From Scytonema sp. RU_4_4 (GTDB lineage: Bacteria; Cyanobacteriota; Cyanobacteriia; Cyanobacteriales; Nostocaceae): a stretch of DNA of 49,642 nt. Positions 34,880 through 43,547 of the stretch are shown here, in pieces. How positions within the stretch are numbered: position 1 is the first letter of the stretch; every line of letters begins with the position of its first letter. Below the pieces are notes generated by a model, which was not told the DNA's origin, searched no databases, and was given only the letters and a program-made list of their open reading frames with translations. The position numbers and the translations under genes are program-made. The stretch spans positions 1-49,642 of the forward strand of contig JAAUSC010000023.1 of the NCBI GenBank assembly GCA_012031965.1, written 5' to 3'.

Positions 34880-35779
34880 TTATTGTGTTCGCTTCCGAAT
34901 CCAGTCCTGTATGATTGGATTCACCACTTCAGGAGCTTCATCCTGAGGACAATGCCCAACGCCTTCTAAAGGAATAAACTTTTGCACTTGCGGAAAATTG
35001 GCTAATTCTCTGCCTAGCTCAATTGGTTCCCACGGATCTGCTGTTCCCCACAAGATAATCGCAGGACAGGGCAGTTGAGGTAAAAGGTCTTCTGGTAAAG
35101 GACCTGAAGAATAAGAAGTAAAGGCGAGGAAAACAGCGACAGCCCCCGGATCGCGTGCTGGGGAAGTTAGTATATCTACTAACTCGTCTGTCACTGCTTC
35201 TGAATTAGCATAAGCTTGCAGGAGAATTTTCCGTACTGTTTTGGGCTTTGCAACTTGATTGAAAAAGAAGTCACCAATTGATTTTACAGATAATACACGT
35301 TGGAGTAAGGGCGCACCAAAACGCCGATGCCACGGTAAAGTTGCTCGCTTGCGATCATGCAACAGCCGTAAGGAACAGTTGAGTAACACAACTCCTAAGG
35401 CGACTTCCGCATCACTCACCGCCGCTTGCATCACCACAATACAGCCGATGGAGTTAGCAATAAAAAAAGCTGGTTCACCCACGACTTCACGGCAAAAATC
35501 TGCTACTTGCTGTCCCCAAGTTTCAATCGTGTAAACTATCCCTTCATTCGGCTTTGGTTTAGCCGAAGCGCCAAAGCCAATCAAATCAAGGGCATAGACA
35601 CGGCAGTGTTCTGCCAGTATAGGGATATTTTTCCGCCAATGCCACCAAGAAGCACCAAAGCCATGCACGAGGATAATAGCAGGTCCAGTGGTTCCTTGGG
35701 TTTGGTAGCAAATGGGAAAGCCTTGCCAAATCCAGGTTTTTGTTGAGGTAAATGCTGGAGTGGAAGCAGAGGTGGTCAT
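34880..35779 (-). CDS. alpha/beta hydrolase, pheophytinase/chlorophyll-dephytylase-like
   Basis: A 299-residue alpha/beta-hydrolase. The oxyanion motif is HGFGASWWHWRKNI. The nucleophile elbow FIANSIGCIVV has Ser110, the acid lies in WGTADPWEP, and the His is in EGVGHCPQDEAPE. The HGFGAS..HWR..I and GFGAS segments are strongly reminiscent of plant pheophytinase and chlorophyll dephytylase and of their cyanobacterial relatives. Chlorophyll phytol-ester hydrolysis is therefore a reasonable guess, but a haloalkane-dehalogenase-like or general esterase role cannot be excluded. There is no signal peptide. It is a single gene. Confidence 0.82.
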   Translation of the reverse strand: MTTSASTPAFTSTKTWIWQGFPICYQTQGTTGPAIILVHGFGASWWHWRKNIPILAEHCRVYALDLIGFGASAKPKPNEGIVYTIETWGQQVADFCREVVGEPAFFIANSIGCIVVMQAAVSDAEVALGVVLLNCSLRLLHDRKRATLPWHRRFGAPLLQRVLSVKSIGDFFFNQVAKPKTVRKILLQAYANSEAVTDELVDILTSPARDPGAVAVFLAFTSYSSGPLPEDLLPQLPCPAIILWGTADPWEPIELGRELANFPQVQKFIPLEGVGHCPQDEAPEVVNPIIQDWIRKRTQ

Positions 35780-36442
35780 GGGAAATTAATAATTGGTACA
35801 ATTCGTAGATATGCAGCCGCATACCGCAGGTACGACTGTTTTTATTGTTGCAGTAGTTAACAATTTAAGAATGGTTCGCCTGAAGTGTTGAGCATTGGGT
35901 ACGAGAAAGAAGCTATTCTCTATATTAGACAAGATTGCATAAATACTTAAAATGTCATGTTGAGCGTAAGCGCAAAGCGCACGCCAAAGGCTAACGCGTT
36001 CAGCGTGCCGTTAGGCGATAGCCGTGGCGCAAGCCATAGGCATAGCGAAACATCTTGCGAGATTCTGAGTCCCTGAGTCCTTACGTGTACGCTGCGCGAA
36101 CACTCCTCCAGCTTTTTGTGAGCTGTGCAGTCCTTGTTTCCAACGCCCTTCGGGTTCAAATTACGGAGAGTATGCAAAGATAGTGTCACATAGCATAAAT
36201 ACCCCTCTTCGACAGTAGTCACTAACTCCTACACAGATGCTCTACGAGAAACTGTTGGGTTAATAAGGCTTAGGGCACGCTTGCACATGGACGATCGCCT
36301 CTTTGTTGTAAAGTTAAGAAAATCATCCCAAGAGACTGAATCAATTGATACTTCTTTGCTTAAGAGAAACTAGAGACACCAATGCCACTGTATTGCTATC
36401 TTAAATTGGAGGTAATAACAAATTTTAATCAAGCGTAACTTC
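35780..36442. other. 663-bp gene-free region before pyrH
   Basis: The left part is AT-rich. The middle (35952-36150) is a dispersed repeat cluster. The right part holds the pyrH leader, in which a GGAGG lies about 29 nt before the ATG, too far to be its ribosome site. A 91-codon minus-strand frame across the repeats is an artefact. Confidence 0.5.
35952..36150. repeat. dispersed repeat cluster
   Basis: The sequence opens with TGTCATGTTGAGCG and closes with AGCGAAACATCTTGCGAG, the two ends of a common cyanobacterial palindromic repeat. Between them is an insertion of GC-rich words. A 24-bp stretch at 36018-36041 is exactly repeated in inverted orientation at 49537-49560. GC-rich CGCTGCGCGAAC also recurs at 12.35 kb. 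Confidence 0.7.
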
Positions 36443-37171
36443 ATGGGAACACATTACCGAAGGGTTTTACTTAAACTGAGTGGTGAAGCCCTCATGGGCA
36501 ATATGGGTTATGGAATTGATCCAGAAGTGGTCAAGGAGATAGCTGAAGAAGTAGCAGAGGTGGTGTCAACTGGCGTTCAGACTGCTATCGTCGTTGGAGG
36601 CGGAAATATTTTCCGTGGCGTCAAGGCGGCGTCAGCGGGCATGGATCGAGCAACCGCTGACTACATCGGGATGATTGCTACGGTAATGAATGCCATGACA
36701 CTGCAAGATTCATTAGAACGAATAGGGGTACAAACGCGGGTCCAAACCGCGATCTCTATGCAAGAAGTCGCCGAACCGTATATTCGTCGTCGTGCCATCC
36801 GTCACTTAGAAAAAGGGCGGGTGGTTATTTTTGGTGCTGGTTCTGGCAATCCCTTCTTCACCACCGATACCACCGCAGCATTGAGAGCCGCAGAAATTGA
36901 AGCTGAAGTGATTTTTAAAGCCACTAAAGTAGACGGCGTTTATGATGCGGATCCTCACATATATCCAGATGCCAAACGTTACAAAAGCTTGACATATGGA
37001 CTCGTTTTGGCAAAAGATTTGCGAGTAATGGACAGTACCGCGATAGCCTTGTGTAAGGAAAACAATATCCCTATCCTTATATTTGACTTAACTGTGCGGG
37101 GTAACATCCGCCGAGCAGTCATGGGAGAGTCCATCGGCACGCTTGTGGGAGGTTCTTGTGAAATTAGCTGA
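36443..37171 (+). CDS. pyrH: UMP kinase
   Basis: A 242-residue bacterial UMP kinase of the amino-acid-kinase fold, phosphorylating UMP to UDP. Motifs are [63 protein letters not shown] and [10 protein letters not shown]. It is cytoplasmic and full length. The frr gene starts 14 nt before this gene's stop codon, the widespread pyrH-frr pairing with tight translational coupling. Confidence 0.97.
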   Translation: MGTHYRRVLLKLSGEALMGNMGYGIDPEVVKEIAEEVAEVVSTGVQTAIVVGGGNIFRGVKAASAGMDRATADYIGMIATVMNAMTLQDSLERIGVQTRVQTAISMQEVAEPYIRRRAIRHLEKGRVVIFGAGSGNPFFTTDTTAALRAAEIEAEVIFKATKVDGVYDADPHIYPDAKRYKSLTYGLVLAKDLRVMDSTAIALCKENNIPILIFDLTVRGNIRRAVMGESIGTLVGGSCEIS

Positions 37172-37706
37172 AGCTGAGAGTACAATGCAAAAAACCGTAG
37201 AGGCAACTCAACGGGCTTTCAACACAATTCGCACTGGTCGCGCTAATGCGAGTTTATTAGATAAAATTACCGTAGATTACTACGGTTCACCAACGGCCTT
37301 AAAATCACTGGCAAATATCAGTACGCCAGATGCCACAACAATTCTAATTCAGCCTTACGATCGCAATACCTTAAATCTGATTGAAAAGGCAATTTCGATG
37401 TCAGACGTGGGTTTAACCCCCAGCAATGATGGTTCCTTAATCAGGCTTAACATTCCACCTTTGACGAGCGATCGCCGTAAAGAATTAGTCAAAATCGCCG
37501 CCAAGTATGCCGAAGAAGGGCGCGTTGCTATTCGCAATATCCGCCGCGATACCTTAGATACAATTCGCAAACTAGAAAAAAGCGCCGAAATTTCTGAGGA
37601 TGAATCACGTGATCAGCAGGACAAACTGCAAAAATTGACAAACAAGTACACTGCCAAAGTAGACGAGTTATTGGCAGAAAAAGAAAAAGACATCACAACT
37701 GTCTAG
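37158..37706 (+). CDS. frr: ribosome recycling factor
   Basis: A 182-residue RRF, which with EF-G splits post-termination ribosomes. Motifs are [39 protein letters not shown] and [19 protein letters not shown]. The GTG start at 37158 is preferred: it gives the usual length, has GGGAGG 5 nt upstream inside pyrH, and overlaps pyrH by 14 nt. Starting at TTG 37143 would add five unsupported residues. Confidence 0.97.
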   Translation: MKLAEAESTMQKTVEATQRAFNTIRTGRANASLLDKITVDYYGSPTALKSLANISTPDATTILIQPYDRNTLNLIEKAISMSDVGLTPSNDGSLIRLNIPPLTSDRRKELVKIAAKYAEEGRVAIRNIRRDTLDTIRKLEKSAEISEDESRDQQDKLQKLTNKYTAKVDELLAEKEKDITTV

Positions 37707-38053
37707 AAAGACTACAGGAACACGCTCATCAGGGAGACGCGGTTCAAAAAAGACAAGGAGAACATAAAGCAAGAGGATACGAAGACAAGAAGACAAATCA
37801 AACATGGGGAAATTCTTAGAAAAACTCTCCCTTATCAGATGCGTCTAGTTATCAATATGTCACTACGTCTCCTCTTGTTCGCGTATACGCGTGCAACAAA
37901 CTGCGTCAGTGCATCTTATAATTTTTGCAGCATATATTTGCAGCATATCAATAAATTCAAAACTATTTGAAATAGCAAACGATAAAACGTGGAATATTAG
38001 GTAAAAAGAAAAATTGGAAAGCTAACAAATTCAGGAGCAAAGACAAGAGCCAT
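37707..38053. other. 347-bp gene-free region
   Basis: AT-rich and without a supported gene. At 37924-37948 TTTGCAGCATAT(A) is repeated twice in tandem (13-bp unit). No clear terminator for pyrH-frr is seen. AGGAG about 19 nt before the next ATG is distant. Confidence 0.45.
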
Positions 38054-39178
38054 ATGTACGACTGCATTATTGTCGGTGCGGGACCAGCTGGTGGAACAGC
38101 CGCATATCATTTAGCTAAGCGGGGACGCTCAGTCTTAGTTCTGGAAAAAGAAACCCTGCCAAGATATAAGCCTTGTGGAGGTGGAGTATCGCCGGCGATC
38201 GCTCAATGGTTCGATTTTGACTTTAGCCCTGCAATTTCCATCAAAGCAACCACAATTCGCTGCACCTGGAAAATGGGCGAACCTGTAGAAGCTGAACTAG
38301 GAATTCCTGAACCAGTTTGGATGGTGAGGCGCGATGTCTTTGACCATTTCCTCATTCAACAAGCTCAAAAGCAAGGCGCTGAACTGAAAGATAATACGGA
38401 AGTGACAGGCATTGAATTTAAAGGTGACTCTTGGCAAGTCAATACAGCAAATGGACCTGTCACAGGACGTTACTTAATTGCTGCTGATGGTGCAAAAGGA
38501 CCAGTTGCAAGATGGCTAGGCTTCAAAGAGCGCAAACGTCGTCTAGCAGGAGCATTAGAAGCGGAAGCCGCAGCCAAAGTGGAAAACGGTCACATTGCTC
38601 ACTTTGAATTTGGCTTGGTAAAAAATGGCTATCTCTGGAACTTCCCTAAAGCAGATGGATATTCCATTGGAATTGGGACATTTGTTGGCGGCGGTGAGGC
38701 TCAAGATTTCAAGAGCATTTTGAACGAGTATAGCAGCTTGTTTGGTGTAGATCTCAAAATCTGCAAGCAGTATGGACATGCTTTGTGCTTGTGGAATGGC
38801 AATCAAAAGCTGCACACTGAAAATGCGGTTCTAGCTGGGGAAGCAGCTTGTGTGGTTGACCCCTTCACAGCAGAAGGTATTCGCCCCTCAATTTTTAGCG
38901 GGATGAAAGCAGCAGAAGCTATTGACCAAGCCTTGGGTGGTAATATCAACGCTTTGGAAAAATACACTGATACCATCAACGAAGAATGGGGTAGTGATAT
39001 GGCTTGGGCGCAGAAATTAGCTGGGGCGTTTTACCGCTTCCCTGGTATTGGCTACAAGGTGGGTGTTAGGCGTCCGTCATCTGTGCAGATTATGGGCAAA
39101 CTTTTGTGTGGTGAATTGCGTTACAGCGAAGTGACTGGTCGCGCTCTCAAGCGCCTTGTTCCGGGTTTTGGTGGGTAG
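38054..39178 (+). CDS. geranylgeranyl reductase-family flavoprotein
   Basis: A 374-residue FAD-dependent oxidoreductase of the geranylgeranyl-reductase family. The FAD site is CIIVGAGPAGGTAAYHLAKRG, followed by the family motif LPRYKPCGGGVS. Later come YLIAADGAKGPVARWLG and the FAD-binding AGEAACVVDPFTAEGIRPS. It differs from the chlorophyll-pathway ChlP in length and N-terminal sequence, so it is probably a paralogue that reduces another isoprenoid or hydroxylates a lipid. No neighbour helps fix the substrate. It is soluble or membrane-peripheral. Confidence 0.88.
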   Translation: MYDCIIVGAGPAGGTAAYHLAKRGRSVLVLEKETLPRYKPCGGGVSPAIAQWFDFDFSPAISIKATTIRCTWKMGEPVEAELGIPEPVWMVRRDVFDHFLIQQAQKQGAELKDNTEVTGIEFKGDSWQVNTANGPVTGRYLIAADGAKGPVARWLGFKERKRRLAGALEAEAAAKVENGHIAHFEFGLVKNGYLWNFPKADGYSIGIGTFVGGGEAQDFKSILNEYSSLFGVDLKICKQYGHALCLWNGNQKLHTENAVLAGEAACVVDPFTAEGIRPSIFSGMKAAEAIDQALGGNINALEKYTDTINEEWGSDMAWAQKLAGAFYRFPGIGYKVGVRRPSSVQIMGKLLCGELRYSEVTGRALKRLVPGFGG

Positions 39179-39408
39179 TTAGTAGTTATTGCGCGATTGC
39201 TTCGCAGACGCCTCAAAGGCGTATCGCCACTTGAGTTATTTCCCCAATCATCCAAGCAAAGATCTGTAAAAAGGCAGGTATATTGGAGAAGTTCAAAACC
39301 TGCCATGATTGCTGTTTTGTCTGTATCTGGGTAAGAGATGGGCTTCTCCAAAACGTTCCCCAAAAGTTTTAATACGGCGAGTGGCGACTTCTAGCTTCAT
39401 TGACTTTT

Positions 39409-40028
39409 CTAAACTGAAGTTTTAGATAAAGAACTCCGGAAGGGTTGCAAGAAAATTCCTAAAATCTTATCAACTTCTTTAATGTAATATTCAATAGAAT
39501 CGATACAGACAGTACTTTGTTCTAAAGTCAAGAATTTCCAGCTGGTTCCAGTTGTCACTACTCCATAGATAAGTTCAATATCATTTCCTGCCCTTTGATT
39601 AAATATCTGAGCAGCAACCATTGTAGCAGCGCATTGCCCCAGCCCTGCAATGATATTCTCATTTTTGCCTCAACCACTGTGACTACTGGAGCGCTGATAA
39701 AGTACTGCTCACCAGACGCACTGAGGAGAAAGTCACAAAAGCCTGAAAGACCTTGAGTGGGGTCAACATTAAACTCGGTACCAGAAAATAAGCTGATTCG
39801 ATAATCCAGCTGTCGTCTGACCTCAGACAGGATGGGAGCAATGAGGAACTCGGAACGGGCTTTTTCACTATTGATAGCAGTTGCTAAAGGTAAGTTTTCA
39901 TCTAGCAAGCGTGTCAGCAAGTCAGATGGCTGCACTCCTGGTACGTTCCGAAACAAATTGCGAGTTTCGTCTAGAGTTAAGCCGAATGTATTTTTAGATT
40001 TAGCAAGAGTAAAATCGCTGTATGCCAT
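39409..40028 (-). pseudogene. frameshifted PD-(D/E)XK nuclease-like gene
   Basis: Two minus-strand frames form one protein of a cyanobacterial family. The first (from ATG 40028, MAYSDFTL) covers the N-terminal two thirds, including GLSGFCDFLL and VVTVVEAK, the D...ExK nuclease core. Just after VEAK the frame breaks at a run of five A (T5 at 39662-39666 on the plus strand). Adding one A restores [19 protein letters not shown] and joins smoothly to [13 protein letters not shown]...[13 protein letters not shown], ending at 39409. The break therefore sits in the active-site region. It may be a true mutation or a homopolymer sequencing error. Confidence 0.85.
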
Positions 40029-40113
40029 CTGTTTGTGTGCTTTTCTTTTTTTACCTAGCTTCGCGAGAAGGCTGGCGCCATACCTGGTACTCCGGGTTGG
40101 CGGCGGGAGGATG

Positions 40114-40488
40114 TCAATAAAACAGCCCATATTCTAATTGTGCATGGCTTCCGCGTCCCCGCAACACATCAATTGCTCCATCCAAGCCCTTAATGATATA
40201 TTGCTTCTCCAGCTCTTCTATATAGATGAGTTTGTACAACTTCTTCCCGCTCAGAATTTGTTCTTTTGCTTAAAGACTGTTTTCTAGTTGCTTGATTTTT
40301 TGAGCGACTTCGTTTCTGTCTGTTTCAGTCTGTTTAATCTCCTGTTGCAGTTGAAATTTTACAGCAGCACCCGCTTGTTTTACAAAATCTAGTTGCAGGT
40401 AATTCAGTACATTTTTCTTGGAGACGATTGACCCAGAGTTTAATCTATCAGCAGTAAAACTTACACTTATACTTAAGTAGTCTAACAA
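40114..40488 (-). pseudogene. stop-interrupted reading frame, unknown family
   Basis: A 72-residue frame (40488-40270) ends KIKQLENSL at a TAA. In the same frame it continues directly with a protein-like 51 residues containing KKLYKLIYIEELEKQYII and GLDGAIDVLRGRGSHAQLEY before the next stop at 40114. The joined product would be a charged, partly coiled-coil C-terminal segment. I do not recognise the family, and the N-terminus (a TTG start) looks truncated. It is probably a decayed gene, next to another broken gene. Confidence 0.5.
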
Positions 40489-40623
40489 TAGAGTTTAAAG
40501 TGATACTTTAGCTTGGACTATGACTACAAGGATTGGCAAGTCATTAATTTGTACTATCGTTTCGAGTGTAAGCTTACCTATCTTCTTTTTCTTTTTTTTG
40601 CGCCTCAACGTCAATACACAAAA

Positions 40624-41508
40624 TTAAAAATAACTAGAACATAACCAAAGAATCCCCCCAGTCAGGAGTAAACAAACAATTCCCGCTACGCCAGCCAGGG
40701 GTTTTTTATTCTTTCCTGTCACCCAATCTGAAACGTTACCTGTGTAATCGATCAGCGCTGCTGTGTCTATAGTGGCGATCGCCCATATCCATCCAGTATG
40801 CAGTCCCCAAGCTAAGCCTATACTCCCCCCATCAACAAACCGTGCTAGTACCAACACCATTCCCATAAACCAGAGTCCAGGTAATTGCGGTATCGTTTCT
40901 CGTTGCTCCCAAACCAAATGTAGCAACGCAAAAATGGAGCTAGAAATGAGCGCTGCTACCCAAACAGAACCACCCTTTTCTAGTTCAGTAAACACAAACC
41001 CACGAAAAATTAGTTCCTCAATACCACCTACAAACAACGCCACTAATAAAACAGGTAGTAAAATAGGTCGCACAAGCTTAATATTCGACCATTGAAAAGA
41101 GCACCATCCCAGCCACAATTGCCATGAAAAAACCAATGTTAGACTCAAGATTCCTAAAGCTAAACCTAGCACCAAAGAATATACAGTTGAAATGTTTCCA
41201 ATAAAGCCATAATCTGAGAAAGGTATATTGGTTATCCAACTAATTCCCCACAAAACCAAGGGAGCTAATAAGTAAAGAGACACCAATAAAGGTAATTTTT
41301 GTTCTGGTTGCAAAAGTTGAGAAGGTTGCCATTTGAGTGCAAACGCTGTTAATGCTGCTATGGGTAACCAAGAGCCAACCCAAATAATAAAGAAAGCCAT
41401 CACAACAAAAAATACTGGTGCATCTTTTAAGGATGACAGTAAGAAGTTGACTGATGGCTCAGGTAATGATAGTGAAGTAGTTAAAAAAACAAAATGGACT
41501 TCTTGCAT
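40624..41508 (-). CDS. CPBP family intramembrane metalloprotease
   Basis: A 294-residue multi-span protein of the CPBP (CAAX-protease and bacteriocin-processing, Abi) family. The active-site motifs are GGIEELIFRGFVF (Glu164, Glu165, Arg169), SIFALLHLVWE (His197) and LAWGLHTGWIWA (third motif). About eight hydrophobic segments are present. These glutamate-type intramembrane proteases are usual in cyanobacteria; substrates are mostly unknown. The start ATG is at 41506-41508. No bacteriocin or prenylation partner is nearby. Confidence 0.9.
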   Translation of the reverse strand: MQEVHFVFLTTSLSLPEPSVNFLLSSLKDAPVFFVVMAFFIIWVGSWLPIAALTAFALKWQPSQLLQPEQKLPLLVSLYLLAPLVLWGISWITNIPFSDYGFIGNISTVYSLVLGLALGILSLTLVFSWQLWLGWCSFQWSNIKLVRPILLPVLLVALFVGGIEELIFRGFVFTELEKGGSVWVAALISSSIFALLHLVWEQRETIPQLPGLWFMGMVLVLARFVDGGSIGLAWGLHTGWIWAIATIDTAALIDYTGNVSDWVTGKNKKPLAGVAGIVCLLLTGGILWLCSSYF

Positions 41509-41779
41509 AGTAGAAGGCTTCTATTTTGGTGAGAGAACAGCTTTCTCAATTTCGAGCAACTTTTAAGTAGGGATAAATATGTTGTACTTCTTTGACCACT
41601 GCTTTAAGTATTGCTCATCATGAGCTTCTCTTTATTCTTAATCAAGCCTTTACCAAAATTAATCAACTATGCAAGATGTCTAACATTTTTGTTTAGAGAA
41701 ATTTCAAAGCTTTGACTCTAGTTGCAAAGACAAGTTATAAAGCTTTTGCCTTAAACTTGCCTCTACTATCAAAAAAAGT

Positions 41780-42247
41780 CTACTCTTCTTCCTCTTCGTC
41801 GTCGTCTTCTAGGTCTTCATCGTCTTCGAGATCTTCATCATAGACATCTGCGTCTTCATCATGCTGGAGTAGCTTTTTATCACTATCCACTTGAATTAAG
41901 TGAATATGCTTGTAACCCAGCTTAATTTCAAACTCATCACCCGGTTTTAAGCCCATTGCTTTGGTGTAAGTTGCACCAATAACAATTTGACCGTTTTGAT
42001 GGACACTGACTCTGTAAGTAGGTTCACGTCCACGACCATCTTTAGGTGCTTCTGGACTCAAGGGAATTCCCCTAGCCGAGAGCAAAGCATCATAAAAGTC
42101 GGTTAGATTGACACGAACTTGGTTATTTTTTGTAACTGTATAGTAACCACACTGCTTTGCTCTTTCTCGCCGTGGTAAATTAGAAAGTTCTTTCACTTTA
42201 GCTAGCAGTGCTTTACCAGTTAATGGTGCGGTTGCGGTTTCAGTCAT
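41780..42247 (-). CDS. cyAbrB-type transcriptional regulator
   Basis: A 155-residue member of the cyanobacterial AbrB-like (cyAbrB) family, global DNA-binding regulators of carbon/nitrogen metabolism, hydrogenase and heterocyst genes. The family-specific part is LTGKALLAKVKELSNLPRRE, CGYYTVTKNNQVRVNLTDFYDALL and a C-terminal AbrB strand set, YRVSVHQNGQIVIGATYTKAMGLKPGDEFEIKLGYKHIHL in outline. It is probably cyAbrB1/CalA, but I cannot separate it from cyAbrB2 with certainty. A tail of about 27 residues made almost wholly of Asp and Glu follows the domain. The upstream gap is long, in keeping with regulated expression. Confidence 0.88.
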   Translation of the reverse strand: MTETATAPLTGKALLAKVKELSNLPRRERAKQCGYYTVTKNNQVRVNLTDFYDALLSARGIPLSPEAPKDGRGREPTYRVSVHQNGQIVIGATYTKAMGLKPGDEFEIKLGYKHIHLIQVDSDKKLLQHDEDADVYDEDLEDDEDLEDDDEEEEE

Positions 42248-43547
42248 TATGCTTCAAATATCCTCACTCTCTCCAAATAAATAAACAAATCATCATCTGC
42301 CAGTTCTTGGCTTTTTGACATCTGTACAAAGTTGCTTCAGACTCCATAGCAAAGGAGTCATTCCTCCATAAAGGGGGAGCCACAAGAGTATCTGTTATGA
42401 TTGACCACAACAGATTAGCTCATAGTTGTCAAAGGCATTAATTTTGGTAATTTTACGGCATTTTTAACCATCATTTGCCATCACAAATGAAATAATTCTC
42501 TTTTTTGGCACTATTTAGAGTGGAGCAACTTTGAACAACCTTGACAAATTGGGGAGGCAAAAAGCGGTGAGGATTTTCCTCCCGATTTATCGCTGTTGTG
42601 TTCTACCACTAAAAACAAGTCGTAGACCCAAGAAATTGTCCTAACTCTGTCTTTTTTGACCTTGAGTCGTAGGGTTTTCCCCATTTCTACTCAAGAAACA
42701 TTAGAACAGCATAGTGTTCCCGAAGGGTTGTGCCGACATACAACCTTTTACCCTAGCTAGTAGAGACCAGAAATTTCTTGCCTCTACTTTCTTACAAAGA
42801 AACAAAGCAGTAACAGCCGCACTTACACGGCGATTGATACTGGTTTTGTTGCCTCATAATTTTATATTAAATAGTAGCATGGTTTAATAATAGCAAAACG
42901 AGTGTTTAATTTGGAATCAAACTTGCTGATACACTTTTCTCTAAATCCTTATGCTTGGGATGAGTATTGCGGGTCGGCTTTTATAAAAATTCATTTCATT
43001 TAAACAAGCAGTTTTAACGAGATGAATGACAACCAAGAGTTTCTTGATTAAGAGGTCAAGATGTTCATTAAGAGCTTTAACAATTCTATATGACCAAAAA
43101 AATCGTACTTCACGACTGATTGAGCGATTTTTCCAGTCAGTGGCTCTTTAACTCGTCTTGACATCAAGATATAGTTATAATTCGAGGAGCATTCAATTTG
43201 GAAATCTTCAGTTGAGGGATGAACTTAAGTCCGACTTCTGGTGTCCATCTGGTGCTACTCTCCTTCTCCATGAGTCCAAATATATGAATAAATTGTCAAG
43301 TAGCGATCATTTTTTCTGGTCGTCTGGCTATTGACACATTTGGTGTTAAACCCATTGGGTAATCATACAACTAAAATTCTCATGATTATCCTTAGACTAG
43401 AATGAGTAGCTCTTTAATCATCAGTCTATTAACAGCTAGCTTTTAATTAAGGGCAACAAGAGTATAGCTCACTTACTGGTGAGCAACCCATCTGTGACAA
43501 TAATTTCATAGATGGGTATAGCAATTTCAAGACTTTGGTTGGTGGTC
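42248..43547. other. 1.3-kb gene-free gap between cyAbrB and sdhB
   Basis: No frame of useful length exists on either strand. Small hairpins occur: GGGAGG...CCTCCC near 42555-42585, and GGGTTGT/ACAACC near 42725-42745 followed by TTTT, a possible weak terminator of a short plus-strand RNA. A long imperfect hairpin lies at 43042-43168. The divergent promoters of cyAbrB and sdhB must be here. I cannot match any part to a known RNA family. Confidence 0.5.
43042..43168. ncRNA. long imperfect stem-loop, candidate RNA or MITE
   Basis: GTCAAGATGTTCATTAAGAGC (43055-43075, given as its halves) pairs with GCTCTTTAACTCGTCTTGAC (43143-43162) with few mismatches. Inside, ACCAAAAAAATCGT near 43093 pairs with GCGATTTTTCCAGT near 43124. 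Outside, CTTGAT (43043-43048) pairs with ATCAAG (43163-43168). The whole folds as one arm of about 125 nt. Strand and transcription are unknown. A folded small RNA and an old miniature transposon are both possible. Confidence 0.4.

Noticed and set aside
35947-36222. 91-codon minus-strand frame before pyrH
   Set aside because: It is composed of dispersed repeat words, with no protein character outside them.
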